Assembly: GCF_025548535.1 (NCBI RefSeq)
Contig: NZ_JAJLQW010000007.1
Span: 62,001 to 126,000, forward strand
Origin: Undibacterium sp. Jales W-56
GTDB lineage: Bacteria > Pseudomonadota > Gammaproteobacteria > Burkholderiales > Burkholderiaceae_D
Length of the DNA stretch: 64,000 nucleotides
Reading direction: 5' to 3'
In this document: positions 28,498 through 37,237 of the stretch, piece after piece
How positions within the stretch are numbered: the stretch's first letter is position 1
Layout of the letters: every line of letters begins with the position of its first letter
Position numbers and translations under genes: made by a program
Notes under the pieces: generated by a model
The model's input: the letters and a program-made list of their open reading frames with translations, nothing else
Told to the model about the DNA's origin: nothing
Databases searched by the model: none

Positions 28498-28734
28498 ATG
28501 GCACGTGTTTGCCAAGTAACTGGGAAGGGGCCAATGGTTGGCAACAACGTATCCCATGCGAACAACAAAACTAAACGTCGCTTTTTGCCTAACCTGCAAA
28601 ATCGTCGCTTTTTCGTAGAATCAGAAAATCGCTGGGTTTCCCTGCGTTTGTCTAATGCTGGTCTGCGCGTCATTGACAAAATCGGCATCGATGCGGTTTT
28701 GACTGACCTGCGTGCTCGCGGCGAAAAAGTTTAA
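28498..28734 (+). CDS. rpmB: 50S ribosomal protein L28
   Basis: A 78-residue basic protein of the large ribosomal subunit. [20 protein letters not shown] and [12 protein letters not shown] are the family signature; only one Cys is present, so no zinc ribbon. AAGGAGTTAAAC precedes the ATG at 28498; the open frame upstream is not part of the gene. rpmG follows 26 bp downstream, the usual order. Confidence 0.97.
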   Translation: MARVCQVTGKGPMVGNNVSHANNKTKRRFLPNLQNRRFFVESENRWVSLRLSNAGLRVIDKIGIDAVLTDLRARGEKV

Positions 28735-28760
28735 GCGAAAATCACTGTTAGGAAAATATC

Positions 28761-28928
28761 ATGGCTAAATCTGGTCGCGACAAAATCAAACTGGAATCGA
28801 CTGCTGGTACAGGTCATTTCTATACCACATCCAAAAACAAGCGCACAATGCCTGAAAAAATGGAGATCATGAAGTTTGATCCCAAGGCACGTAAGCATGT
28901 AATCTACAAAGAAACTAAGATTAAATAA
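28761..28928 (+). CDS. rpmG: 50S ribosomal protein L33
   Basis: A 55-residue basic protein of the large subunit, reading [20 protein letters not shown] at the start and ending with [11 protein letters not shown]. The Cys residues of zinc-binding L33 are missing, so this is the zinc-free form common in proteobacteria. AGGAAAATATC precedes the ATG. It is the second gene of the rpmB-rpmG pair and is followed by a good terminator. Confidence 0.97.
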   Translation: MAKSGRDKIKLESTAGTGHFYTTSKNKRTMPEKMEIMKFDPKARKHVIYKETKIK

Positions 28929-28948
28929 TCTTAGTTATCTTAAAAAAA

Positions 28949-28973
28949 AACCTGCAAATTGCAGGTTTTTTTT
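28949..28973 (+). terminator. Terminator of rpmB-rpmG
   Basis: The stem CCTGCA/TGCAGG, extended by AA/TT pairs, is preceded by nine A and followed by eight T residues. Because of the A run it may also work on the minus strand. Confidence 0.88.
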
Positions 28974-29033
28974 CGCCTTATGCTTCCTCAGTATTCTATT
29001 CAATTGAAAACGAACGGAATCTCTTCACCATAA

Positions 29034-29057
29034 AAATGGCGCCCTTAGGCGCCATTT
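29034..29057. terminator. Hairpin downstream of the desaturase gene
   Basis: A perfect 10-bp stem AAATGGCGCC/GGCGCCATTT with loop CTTA. It lies 24 bp after the desaturase stop (minus strand) and after the rpmG terminator; the U-run on the minus strand is short. Confidence 0.65.
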
Positions 29058-29080
29058 ACATATCAAGCTAGCAGAATAAA

Positions 29081-30283
29081 TTAGGCGTAGCTACGTAATC
29101 TACGTGAAAAGTCGTGCAGGGTCTGAATTCCTGAAGCCTCAGCACGTACGCACCAGTCTTGCAATTGATGCACTAATTGCTCGCGGCTCACTGTAGAACG
29201 CTCCCAGATCAAACCAAGCTCAACACGCATGTCATGCATAGTTTTCAAAGCGCTGCTATGAGCCAACAGTTCCGATAATTGTTCCTTTTGCGGCGCTTCC
29301 AATTTAGTCGGCTCACGCTGCAATAAAGTTTTTGCGGACTTAAGGAATCCGGCTTCGAATTGCGCCTTTTCACGCAAATGCGCAACTTCATCTCTCCAGG
29401 CACGACGCAAGGATTTTGTGTACTTCGCCATCACATCGTAGCGGTTTGTGATCACCGCTTGCAAAGTATCCATATCGATCACGGATTTGATTTCAGCGAA
29501 TTTTGGTTCTGGAGCTACCTTCTTGACCGTAGCCAAACCGACGATTTCCATCGTGCGGATGTATAGCCAACCAATATCAAATTCATACCATTTCGACGAT
29601 AACTTAGCGGAAGTACCGAAAGTGTGGTGATTATTGTGCAGCTCTTCACCGCCAATCAAAATACCAAAAGGTACGATATTGCGGGACGCATCAACGCAAT
29701 CGTAATTGCGATAACCCCAGTAATGACCGATGCCATTGATAATACCGGCCGCTGTCACCGGGATCCACAGCATTTGAACAGCCCACACCGTAATACCGAT
29801 TGCACCGAACAGGATGATATCAATGATCAACATCAATGCCACGCCCTGCCAGCTAAACTTGGTGTACAAATTACGCTCAATCCAGTCATCCGGTGTGCCA
29901 TGACCATACTTTTGCATGGTCTCCAGATTTTTGGATTCGGCGCGATAGAGTTCGGCACCTTGCCAGAATACTTTTTTAATGCCGCGCGTTACCGGGCTAT
30001 GCGGATCTTCTTCAGTTTCACACTTGGCGTGATGTTTACGGTGAATCGCAGCCCATTCTTTGGTCACTTGTCCAGTGGTAAGCCAGAGCCAGAACCGGAA
30101 GAAATGACTAGGGATGGTATGCAGCTCCAAGGCACGATGCGCCTGGCAACGATGCAAAAAAATGGTGACGCTGGCAATCGTGATGTGGGTGACGACCATC
30201 GTAAAAATGAATACTTGCCAACCAGTGGCACGAGTAATGCCGTTAGAAAAAAAATCAATTGCGGTATCGATAAAAGTGCTCAA
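29081..30283 (-). CDS. Membrane fatty acid (acyl-CoA) desaturase
   Basis: A 400-residue inner-membrane di-iron enzyme that would put a double bond in fatty acyl chains. The three histidine boxes are present: HRCQAHRALELH (near residue 45), HRKHH (near 82) and ELHNNHHTFGTSAK (near 212). Four hydrophobic segments pair around them. The long C-terminal extension (residues ~270-400) is helical and charged, as in many proteobacterial DesC/Ole1-like proteins. The start is a TTG at 30283: the frame has no earlier ATG, and a tiny ATG-TCA-TTT-TGA ORF overlaps it. Function in membrane fluidity is inferred. Confidence 0.88.
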   Translation of the reverse strand: MSTFIDTAIDFFSNGITRATGWQVFIFTMVVTHITIASVTIFLHRCQAHRALELHTIPSHFFRFWLWLTTGQVTKEWAAIHRKHHAKCETEEDPHSPVTRGIKKVFWQGAELYRAESKNLETMQKYGHGTPDDWIERNLYTKFSWQGVALMLIIDIILFGAIGITVWAVQMLWIPVTAAGIINGIGHYWGYRNYDCVDASRNIVPFGILIGGEELHNNHHTFGTSAKLSSKWYEFDIGWLYIRTMEIVGLATVKKVAPEPKFAEIKSVIDMDTLQAVITNRYDVMAKYTKSLRRAWRDEVAHLREKAQFEAGFLKSAKTLLQREPTKLEAPQKEQLSELLAHSSALKTMHDMRVELGLIWERSTVSREQLVHQLQDWCVRAEASGIQTLHDFSRRLRSYA

Positions 30284-30383
30284 AATGACATGTACTCCAT
30301 TGTTAATGACACTATCGTGGCTTATGTCGACGAAAGCAAAGTGTCAAAAATTTTCTAAAATTTGTCGTATTGTACGCTGTTTT

Positions 30384-31691
30384 TCAGGCCTGCTCTGAAA
30401 CTTTCTCTGGCGCATTGATTAAGGTCACGACCCGCCGAGCATAGGGCACTTCTATTTTGCGTTCTTGTAATATTTTCCACAAGGCACGATTCACTTCCGA
30501 CAAAACATTAGAACGCCCATTTTCCGGATCGGAGATCCAGAAACCGACACGCAACTCCAGGCCATCGCTACCAAATTTCATCAAATAAGCGGAAGGCGGG
30601 GCTTCTTTTGAGACGCGTGGCACCTCTGCGACCGTTTGCGCAAGTATCGGCAATAAAGCTTCCAGATCGGTCTGATAGCCGACGGTGATATCGGTACCCA
30701 GCGCCACGGAGTTATCGCTTAAAGAAAAATTCTGTACCGGATTCGATACCAGCATTTCATTCGGTATTACGGCTTCACCGCCATCCAGTCCTTTTAACAC
30801 TGTATAGCGCGTGTTAATTTGCGTCACGCGACCATTGAATTTATCAACCGCGATCATATCGCCTATAGATAAACTACGGTCCAGCAAAATAATGAAGCCG
30901 GATACATAACTACTGGTGATTTTTTGCAGGCCAAAACCAAGACCAACACCTAATGCACCGCCAAATACAGACAAAACCGTCAAATCAATGCCGACGATAG
31001 TCAGGCTGATCAATATCGCCAGCAAAATGAGTACCGCACGGCCAAGGCGCGACAGCACCACTTTCAATGAGGTATGCATGGTGGGCAATAACATTAGGCG
31101 CGCTTCTAGTGCGGCACTCGCCCACAACGCCACAATCAAAGTAACCGCCACAGAAATCAATGCCTGCAAGATCGACAGCACAGAAACTTTGTTATGCCCG
31201 ATCGGCAATACAGTCTCATCCAGGGTAGTGAACAGTTCCTGCGACAAACCCGTAAAGTGCAATACCACTCCCAACCAGACCAAGCCGGCAAATAATTTTT
31301 CAAAAATCGCCAGGAAAGCACCTATCTTGCCTTCCTTGACAAAGGTTCTGCGGACGACATAAAAGCCAAACCGGATTAAAGCCAGCGAGCCTATGATGGG
31401 GAACAGCAGGCTCAGCAAATGGGTATGCTGCCAGCGACCTAAAATACCTTTGCCGATTAACAGGCAGATCAGGGACAAACTTGGAAATAAGACCCGGTAA
31501 AAACTTTCCACCCCTATTTTCATCATGCCCGAGGAGCTTTCGGAGCCGGAAAAGCTTTTCCGCAAAAATCCTGACAGATACCACGCCAAAGCAAAACATA
31601 ACAATACCGTCCCCACTTGCCATAGGAAGTTGGGATCGTGCAGATCGTCCGACAAGTCGGACAGCAAACTAGCGAGCAAGGGCGTATTCAT
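30384..31691 (-). CDS. MscS family mechanosensitive ion channel
   Basis: A 435-residue inner-membrane protein with about six N-terminal hydrophobic segments. The pore-lining helix and start of the beta domain read VFGGALGVGLGFGLQKITSS, then GFIILLDRSLSIGDMI, which is the MscS signature; VIPNEMLVSNPVQNFS follows. It is longer than E. coli MscS (286 residues), with extra N-terminal helices. Such channels release solutes on sudden osmotic downshift. The pore Gly/Ala pattern is intact. It stands alone, 100 bp upstream of the desaturase gene. Confidence 0.92.
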   Translation of the reverse strand: MNTPLLASLLSDLSDDLHDPNFLWQVGTVLLCFALAWYLSGFLRKSFSGSESSSGMMKIGVESFYRVLFPSLSLICLLIGKGILGRWQHTHLLSLLFPIIGSLALIRFGFYVVRRTFVKEGKIGAFLAIFEKLFAGLVWLGVVLHFTGLSQELFTTLDETVLPIGHNKVSVLSILQALISVAVTLIVALWASAALEARLMLLPTMHTSLKVVLSRLGRAVLILLAILISLTIVGIDLTVLSVFGGALGVGLGFGLQKITSSYVSGFIILLDRSLSIGDMIAVDKFNGRVTQINTRYTVLKGLDGGEAVIPNEMLVSNPVQNFSLSDNSVALGTDITVGYQTDLEALLPILAQTVAEVPRVSKEAPPSAYLMKFGSDGLELRVGFWISDPENGRSNVLSEVNRALWKILQERKIEVPYARRVVTLINAPEKVSEQA

Positions 31692-31720
31692 TTAAATGCT
31701 GAATAAAAAAACGGCGTCAA

Positions 31721-32977
31721 TTATTTGTTACGTTCCAACACCGCAGCAAAGAAACCATCCGTCTGGTGTATATGCGGCATGAGTTTTAAGTAATCGCCCA
31801 TTTCCAGGTCGATTTTTTGCTCGGCCAGAACCTGAGAAACCGGCAACAAGCTGAAGTCGGGATGCGCGGCGATAAAAGCCTGAACGATCGCCTCATTCTC
31901 TTCATCGAGAACACTGCATGTCGCATAGACTAGGCGGCCACCGGCTTTGACCAGTCTCGCAGCGCTATCGAGTATCGACGCTTGCTTCACGTTCAATTCT
32001 GCGACACCGACTTGCGTCTGGCGCCATTTCACGTCGGGGTTACGGCGCAAAGTTCCCAAGCCGCTGCATGGCGCATCGACCAGAACGCGATCTAATTTGC
32101 CTGCCAGACGTTTAATTTTGGCGTCTTTTTCATGTGCAATCACGACCGGATGAACGTTCGACAAACCGCTTCTGGCCAAGCGTGGCTTCAATTTTGCCAG
32201 TCGCTTTTCAGAGATATCGAATGCATACAGACGTCCGGTATTACGCATGCTTGCCCCGAGAGCCAACGTCTTGCCGCCAGCACCGGCACAGAAATCGGCG
32301 ACCATTTCACCGCGTTTGGCACCGAGTAATTGCGCGAGAATCTGGCTACCCTCATCCTGCACTTCTATCGTACCATCCTTGAACAAGGGCAGATTTTGGA
32401 TAGTCGGCTTCTTCTTGATACGCAATCCCAACCCAGAGTAAGGCGTAGGCTCCGCAATAATCGGCGCTTGCGCCAAAGCAGCAATAACTTCATCGCGGTT
32501 ACCCTTGAGCGTATTGACGCGCAAGTCCAGAGAAGCCGGTGTGTTTAACGCATCGGCCAAAGCCAGCGCCTCAGATTCACCGAATTTACCCAGGAATTTT
32601 TCCCATAGCCAGTTGGGCAAATTGGATTTAAGTAGCGCAGGCAAATGGCTACGGTCAATCAACATGACTCGCTGCAGCCATTCAATCTCTTCTTCACTCA
32701 AACCACCCAAGGAATCGACACCGACTGCATCAGCCAAGCCCAATAGAGTCAGGCGACGCATCGCCGGACCACTACCGGACTCAGAGAAACTGGTGTACAC
32801 ACTTTTGTTACGCAGAAGGCCGTAAATACCCTCGGCAATCACGCCGCGCTCTCGCGATCCCAGACGTGGATGCTCACGGAAATAACGAGACAATGTCACG
32901 TCTGCGGGGCCGGTAAAGCGTAAAATTTCTCGTAGCACTTCTTCTGTATGGCCAACAATGGCCGGAGGTAATCTCAT
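31721..32977 (-). CDS. RsmB/NOP family RNA (cytosine-5) methyltransferase
   Basis: A 418-residue SAM-dependent enzyme. An N-terminal NusB-like helical region leads to a Rossmann domain with the SAM loop VADFCAGAGGKTLALG, the motif IV Cys in VLVDAPCSGLGTLRRNPD and the catalytic motif VI Cys in VYATCSVLDEENE. Both Cys of the two-Cys m5C mechanism are present. The target (16S rRNA C967 as in RsmB, or another site) cannot be read from the sequence. It starts 84 bp after purN ends. Confidence 0.92.
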   Translation of the reverse strand: MRLPPAIVGHTEEVLREILRFTGPADVTLSRYFREHPRLGSRERGVIAEGIYGLLRNKSVYTSFSESGSGPAMRRLTLLGLADAVGVDSLGGLSEEEIEWLQRVMLIDRSHLPALLKSNLPNWLWEKFLGKFGESEALALADALNTPASLDLRVNTLKGNRDEVIAALAQAPIIAEPTPYSGLGLRIKKKPTIQNLPLFKDGTIEVQDEGSQILAQLLGAKRGEMVADFCAGAGGKTLALGASMRNTGRLYAFDISEKRLAKLKPRLARSGLSNVHPVVIAHEKDAKIKRLAGKLDRVLVDAPCSGLGTLRRNPDVKWRQTQVGVAELNVKQASILDSAARLVKAGGRLVYATCSVLDEENEAIVQAFIAAHPDFSLLPVSQVLAEQKIDLEMGDYLKLMPHIHQTDGFFAAVLERNK

Positions 32978-33061
32978 GGGGTTTCCTTTTTCAATTCTTT
33001 AGTTGATTGCAGCACGCGGCTCATCGCAAAACGAGTTGGAGCAGACGGCAATGCGAGCAAA

Positions 33062-33670
33062 TCAGCCTAGCTTTACGCGAACGCGCTGATCAACAATGGT
33101 CAGTTTATCGTCGATAAACCATTTCACCGCTCTGGGGTAAATGATGTGCTCCTGCTCAAGAGCACGATAGGAAAGACTGTCCACAGTATCGCCATCCAGC
33201 ACGGGTATCGCAGCCTGATCGATAATCGGGCCATGATCGAGTTGCGGAGTGACGAAATGCACGGTAACACCATGAATCTTGACACCGGCATCCAGCGCCT
33301 GTTGATGTGTCGCCAGGCCAACAAAGCTCGGCAATAAGGATGGATGAATATTCATCATACGTCCCATGTAGTGCTCAACAAATGGTGCCGTTAAAATACG
33401 CATAAATCCCGCCAGCACAAGCAGATCGGGAGAAAATTGATCAATGACCGTTTGCAATTCTGCATCAAACGCGTCGCGCGACGCGAAATTTTTGCTCGGA
33501 ACAACGATAGCGGGGATTCCCATGCTCGCGGCATACTCAAGTCCGGCTGCATCTGCCCGGTTACTGATGACTGCAGCAATCTGCGCTGGCCATTGCTCTG
33601 TTTTAGCTGCCTGGACGATCGCTTGCATGTTGCTGCCGCGCCCGGAAATTAAAATGACAATCTTTTTCAT
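33062..33670 (-). CDS. purN: Phosphoribosylglycinamide formyltransferase
   Basis: A 202-residue cytoplasmic enzyme that formylates GAR with 10-formyl-tetrahydrofolate in purine synthesis. MKKIVILISGRGSNMQAI is the typical start with the phosphate-binding loop; the catalytic Asn-His-Asp set lies in MMNIHPSLLPSF and VTPQLDHGPI. The open frame begins 12 codons earlier, but homologues begin with MKK. It is read in the same direction as the RNA methyltransferase gene downstream. Confidence 0.95.
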   Translation of the reverse strand: MKKIVILISGRGSNMQAIVQAAKTEQWPAQIAAVISNRADAAGLEYAASMGIPAIVVPSKNFASRDAFDAELQTVIDQFSPDLLVLAGFMRILTAPFVEHYMGRMMNIHPSLLPSFVGLATHQQALDAGVKIHGVTVHFVTPQLDHGPIIDQAAIPVLDGDTVDSLSYRALEQEHIIYPRAVKWFIDDKLTIVDQRVRVKLG

Positions 33671-33748
33671 GGCGGCATTGTACCGCTGTACGGCCTCAAG
33701 CCTCAAATAATTCCATCGCTAAAAATAACTTGCGCATTCGCTATTGGC

Positions 33749-33779
33749 AAAAAACAAATGCCGACTGGGGATGTCGGCA
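33749..33779 (-). terminator. Terminator of the barnase/barstar-like pair
   Basis: The stem TGCCGAC/GTCGGCA (33759-33779) has a seven-base loop; on the minus strand it is followed by TTTGTTTTTT. It lies 37 bp after the barstar-like gene. Confidence 0.8.
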
Positions 33780-33815
33780 CTCTGTGTCTGCGAGCCAATT
33801 AACGGGCCAAGACGC

Positions 33816-34268
33816 TCATTCGAATGAGTAAAAAACCCTGAAAGCGACTTTTCTATCGGCCCAAAAATCAGCCGCATCCCTGAACACATCAAGCAGCGTC
33901 TCTCTGGCTTCCTTATCAAACTTCGGGGTGTTGGGCAATTGCTCCAGCACGACCACGAAACCGGGTTGCGAGCCGGATTTATAGATCAGGTCCGTCAGGC
34001 AATCTGATAAGGCATCAAAATTTTTACCGAAATGCTTGGGAAAACCAAAGGATGTCGCAATTTTGCCCAAAACCTGCTGCTTGGTACTGGCTTCTAAACA
34101 ATATGCATACAAAAAATGCTGCCCAAGGCTAGCCGCTTCTTTCTGCAAATCAGGCACCCGAAAAGCACGAATGGATTGCACAACATTCGGCGCTACTGTT
34201 TTGAGCAAACTCATTTCTCCCTCTGCTGGTGAGATTATTGTCATAGGTTCTGGCTTGCTAAAATCCAT
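33816..34268 (-). CDS. Barstar family ribonuclease inhibitor
   Basis: A protein of about 150 residues with a C-terminal barstar domain. HFGKNFDALSDCLTDL is the barstar helix that plugs the active site of barnase-type RNases, and FRDAADFWADRKVAFRVFY is the end of the fold. No signal peptide, so it acts in the cytoplasm. It lies 11 bp after the stop of a secreted RNase gene (34280-34681), giving an enzyme-inhibitor operon. Start: ATG at 34268 is given; an in-frame ATG at 34214 has a better ribosome binding site (GAGGGAGAA) and is a real alternative. The ~50-residue N-terminal part is not typical of barstar. Confidence 0.85.
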   Translation of the reverse strand: MDFSKPEPMTIISPAEGEMSLLKTVAPNVVQSIRAFRVPDLQKEAASLGQHFLYAYCLEASTKQQVLGKIATSFGFPKHFGKNFDALSDCLTDLIYKSGSQPGFVVVLEQLPNTPKFDKEARETLLDVFRDAADFWADRKVAFRVFYSFE

Positions 34269-34279
34269 CTTCAAAGGAA

Positions 34280-34681
34280 TTATTCTCGTACTCGCTTAAA
34301 ACTCTCGTAATGGTCGTCGGTGTAATAGTATTCTCCCGAAGTCTTGGGGTCGCCACCCGCGATCATGCGGCGCGCACCGCGACTTCTCGTTCTGGGTGTT
34401 GGAACGGTGAATTCATGGTAGTAACCGCGTTTTTGCTTAGGCAATCTCGCTTCATAATTACCGAAGACCACGCCGTCTTTATCATAAGGAAACGGGCCGC
34501 CTTGTTTAATCAAGACCAGCGTTACCTGCGCTTCTTTCGGTAAATCCGATAAGGCGACGCTTTGTAATCCATACGAATCTTTAGCAAAAACGACCGACGA
34601 CAAAAACAGCATCGTCAGTAGAATGACGTATTTTTTTAGAAATGTTGCTTTGGAGTATATTAACATTTTGTCAGGCAACAT
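34280..34681 (-). CDS. Secreted guanyl-preferring ribonuclease (barnase/RNase N1 family)
   Basis: A 133-residue protein with an N-terminal signal peptide (hydrophobic YVILLTMLFLSSVVFAKD; basic KATFLKK before it). The mature part of ~100 residues is a microbial RNase: PFPYDKDGVVFGNYEARLP, then the catalytic Glu in YYHEFTVPTP, the Arg in RGARRMIAGG and the C-terminal His in YYTDDHYESF. All three catalytic positions of barnase (Glu73, Arg83, His102) have counterparts. It would cut RNA outside the cell. The inhibitor gene follows directly and protects the cytoplasm. Start uncertain: ATG at 34681 or 34666. Confidence 0.85.
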   Translation of the reverse strand: MLPDKMLIYSKATFLKKYVILLTMLFLSSVVFAKDSYGLQSVALSDLPKEAQVTLVLIKQGGPFPYDKDGVVFGNYEARLPKQKRGYYHEFTVPTPRTRSRGARRMIAGGDPKTSGEYYYTDDHYESFKRVRE

Positions 34682-34770
34682 ATTGATTCAGTGTCATAGA
34701 TTAACGTTTTGTGTAAGACGAATCAACCTTTATTAAATAAAAGATAACGAAATACTCGCCAGAATAACAA

Positions 34771-35961
34771 CTATCCGCTCAGCTTATCCGGGCTGTCTGA
34801 AAAAAATTTCAAGACATCCGCTTGTCTGGCCCAAGTGTCTTTTTTACCTAGCTTAATCAATTCCCTGGTGTAGCTCGACTCAAACAATAAGTAAGATGCC
34901 AGAGCAGCTCCACGAACCTCAGTCGCGCCTATACCGCTCAACATCGTTCTGACCGGCAACGGTAAGCTACCTATATGACGGCTGGCAATTTCATCAAGTC
35001 GCTGGGACGGCGCAATGACCAGCAAATCGACTGGCTTCAAGGGCGTCTTTTTTAATGCCTCTGGCGGTAACATCGACAATGTTTTATTGACGCGCATAAG
35101 ACGCTCAATATCGACTGCCAGACTATCCAGGAAAATACTCGACAGTGCATGACCCGCAATCTGCGCCAGGCTCGGATATTGGGCGACCTCGTTCGACTCC
35201 CGCGGCGGCTCTGAGAGCCTGCCAGCGCCCACGATCAACACTTTTTCCGCCCCCAAATGGATGGCTGGCGAAATCGGCGCCAGTTGGCGCATAGAGCCGT
35301 CACCGCAATATTCCAGTTGCCCGCCCCAGTTCAGCGCAACAGAAGGAAAAATAAATGGAATCGCCGAAGACGCCAGTAAATGCTGTACTCCGATGAAATC
35401 TCTTTGCGCCAAGCGTTGGCTTCTGACCCAAGGTTCGATATCGGCAAGAGTCTGATAAAAAGTTAAATGCCGCCCCGCTGTATAAGACGATGCGGTGACC
35501 GCCAATGCGCGCAACACGCCGCTGGCCAAAGCCTGATCCAATCGCGCCAGATCCAGCAGGCGATTCAGCAAATCTTCAAGCGGTGAATTGTCCAGCAGGG
35601 AGTTAGGTGGAGATTTACGCCATTTATTTAACAGCCATCCAAATGACATCAACGATAGCCAGCGCGCGCCTGAGCGTATGACGCCCAGCGAATCCGCCCG
35701 ATACACCTGGGCCGCCTGAAAATTCTCCCAGACTTGCACAATGCTGGTCACAGACTCGCGGAAATGGTCGGCGCGACAGGCCAGTGCGGTGGCATTAATT
35801 GCGCCGGCGGAAGTGCCGCAAATAATGCCGAAAGGATTACGCTCCGGCGCCCAGCCTGCTTCCAGCAAAATATCGGAAATCGCTTTGAGTACGCCAACCT
35901 GATAGGCAGCGCGGGCACCGCCGCCCGTCAAAATCAATCCTGTAGTGGCATTACTATGCAT
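34771..35961 (-). CDS. Patatin-like phospholipase family protein
   Basis: A 396-residue lipid acyl hydrolase. The oxyanion loop GGGARAAYQVG is at residues ~12-22, the nucleophile elbow is GTSAGAINA (Ser near residue 53), and the catalytic Asp is in YCGDGSMRQ. This is the Ser-Asp dyad of the patatin family. No signal peptide is seen, so it is probably cytoplasmic or membrane-associated. The frame is open to 36027, giving 22 more residues, but MHSNATTGLILTGGG at 35961 fits the family start. A dispersed repeat copy (36033-36237) begins right upstream. Confidence 0.88.
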   Translation of the reverse strand: MHSNATTGLILTGGGARAAYQVGVLKAISDILLEAGWAPERNPFGIICGTSAGAINATALACRADHFRESVTSIVQVWENFQAAQVYRADSLGVIRSGARWLSLMSFGWLLNKWRKSPPNSLLDNSPLEDLLNRLLDLARLDQALASGVLRALAVTASSYTAGRHLTFYQTLADIEPWVRSQRLAQRDFIGVQHLLASSAIPFIFPSVALNWGGQLEYCGDGSMRQLAPISPAIHLGAEKVLIVGAGRLSEPPRESNEVAQYPSLAQIAGHALSSIFLDSLAVDIERLMRVNKTLSMLPPEALKKTPLKPVDLLVIAPSQRLDEIASRHIGSLPLPVRTMLSGIGATEVRGAALASYLLFESSYTRELIKLGKKDTWARQADVLKFFSDSPDKLSG

Positions 35962-36032
35962 GAGTTTCTTTTCAATAAAATCTGGTGGACATTTTATCTC
36001 CAGCATTTTTGTCCCTGTGCCAGGCATAAACA

Positions 36033-36237
36033 GGACTTACGCAAAACGACACTCTGCTTAAACAGCGTACATTGAACCCGCAAGCTGGATGCAGCTTTTA
36101 GCGACATTTCGCGCCAACAGGCGCGCGCAGCTTGCGGGTTCATTTGAATATCAAACACCATGGTGCCTTTCCTCTCTTGCTTTTTCTCTGTGTCTCCGTG
36201 TCTCTGTGGTGAAAGGTTTTGGTTTTTGCGTAAGACC
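36033..36237 (+). repeat. MITE-like dispersed repeat, copy 3 of 4 (best preserved)
   Basis: The ends GGACTTACGCAAAAC and TTTTTGCGTAAGACC are inverted repeats. The inner hairpin has perfect 14-bp arms GAACCCGCAAGCTG (36074-36087) and CAGCTTGCGGGTTC (36128-36141) with the nested GCGCCAACAGGCGC at its tip. The right half has TCTCTGTGTCTCCGTGTCTC. It fills most of the gap between the patatin and SDR genes (35962-36344); the remainder is the SDR terminator and about 75 bp with no recognised feature. Confidence 0.88.
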
Positions 36238-36241
36238 TAAT

Positions 36242-36270
36242 AAAAAAAGGCAAGCGGGAAGCTTGCCTTA
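36242..36270 (-). terminator. Terminator of the SDR gene, abutting repeat copy 3
   Basis: The stem AGGCAAGC/GCTTGCCT with loop GGGAA is followed on the minus strand by seven U residues. It starts only four bases after the end of the repeat. Confidence 0.8.
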
Positions 36271-36344
36271 GTGTATTAGCTGCCTGTCAAAAAGTCATGT
36301 CGCACGCAAGGTATTCCGCCACGATCAGACAAATAACAACAGGC

Positions 36345-37103
36345 TTATTTGGGTTGCATACGAATCGCGCCATCGAGGCGGATCGTTTCGCCATTTAGCA
36401 TCACATTTTCGATGATGGATTTAGCGAGATGCGCGTATTCGTCGGGCTTACCGAGACGCGATGGGAAAGGGACCATTTTACCCAGCGCATCTTGCACTTC
36501 TTGCGGCATACCGAGCAACATCGGTGTCTCAAAAATACCTGGCGCAATTGTCATGACGCGGATGCCGCTACGCGACAAGTCGCGTGCCATCGGCAAGGTC
36601 AAACCGACCACCGCCGCTTTAGACGAGGCATAAGCTGCCTGCCCGATCTGTCCATCATAAGCAGCGACCGACGCTGTATTGATTATCACACCGCGCTCAG
36701 CCTGCGCAGTTGCCTCGGTTTTACCCATGGCATCTGCGGCCAGGCGGCACATATTGAAAGTACCGACCAGATTGATATTCACGACGCGTTGGAATACATC
36801 GAGCGGATGCGGACCGTCTTTACCGACTGTTTTGATGGCAGGAGCGACGCCCGCGCAATTCACCAGACCGCGCAGCGTGCCCATCGCCGTCGCCGCAGCG
36901 ACGACTGCCAGGCCATCGGCTTCAGAAGTAACGTCGCATTTAACGAATTTGCCGTTCAGTTCTGCCGCGAGTTTTTCACCCGCTTCGACTTGTACGTCAG
37001 CCAGAACGACTTTGCCGCCATGCGCCGCCAACATGCGGGCAGTCGCTGCACCTAAGCCGGAGGCGCCGCCGGTGATGATAAAAACACTGTTTTGAATATC
37101 CAT
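36345..37103 (-). CDS. Short-chain dehydrogenase, 3-hydroxyacyl-CoA dehydrogenase type II-like
   Basis: A 252-residue NAD-dependent SDR. The coenzyme loop TGGASGLGAATAR is near the start, NCAG near residue 85, the catalytic Ser in INTASVAAYDG, and YASSKAA supplies Tyr and Lys. The pattern GVAPAIKTVGKDG and the end EYAHLAKSIIENVMLNGETIRLDGAIRM match the HSD17B10-like 3-hydroxyacyl-CoA dehydrogenases acting in branched-chain amino acid and fatty acid breakdown. AGGGAAGAGACC precedes the ATG. A perfect palindrome of LiuR/fatty acid regulator type lies 135 bp upstream, which fits that role. Confidence 0.88.
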   Translation of the reverse strand: MDIQNSVFIITGGASGLGAATARMLAAHGGKVVLADVQVEAGEKLAAELNGKFVKCDVTSEADGLAVVAAATAMGTLRGLVNCAGVAPAIKTVGKDGPHPLDVFQRVVNINLVGTFNMCRLAADAMGKTEATAQAERGVIINTASVAAYDGQIGQAAYASSKAAVVGLTLPMARDLSRSGIRVMTIAPGIFETPMLLGMPQEVQDALGKMVPFPSRLGKPDEYAHLAKSIIENVMLNGETIRLDGAIRMQPK

Positions 37104-37237
37104 TTGGTCTCTTCCCTTGTCTTTTCGATTGATGCTGTTGATGATTAATACCGTTGATATGTGCAGCCCGCATTAACCTGGCAAACTGCGTAAGGCTAAT
37201 CGATGTGATGCTTAAATTTAAACTCCAGCTCAAACTT

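Noticed and set aside
36001-36027. Longer patatin start at 36027
   Set aside because: It adds 22 residues unlike the family, whose usual N-terminus begins shortly before the GGGARAAY loop.
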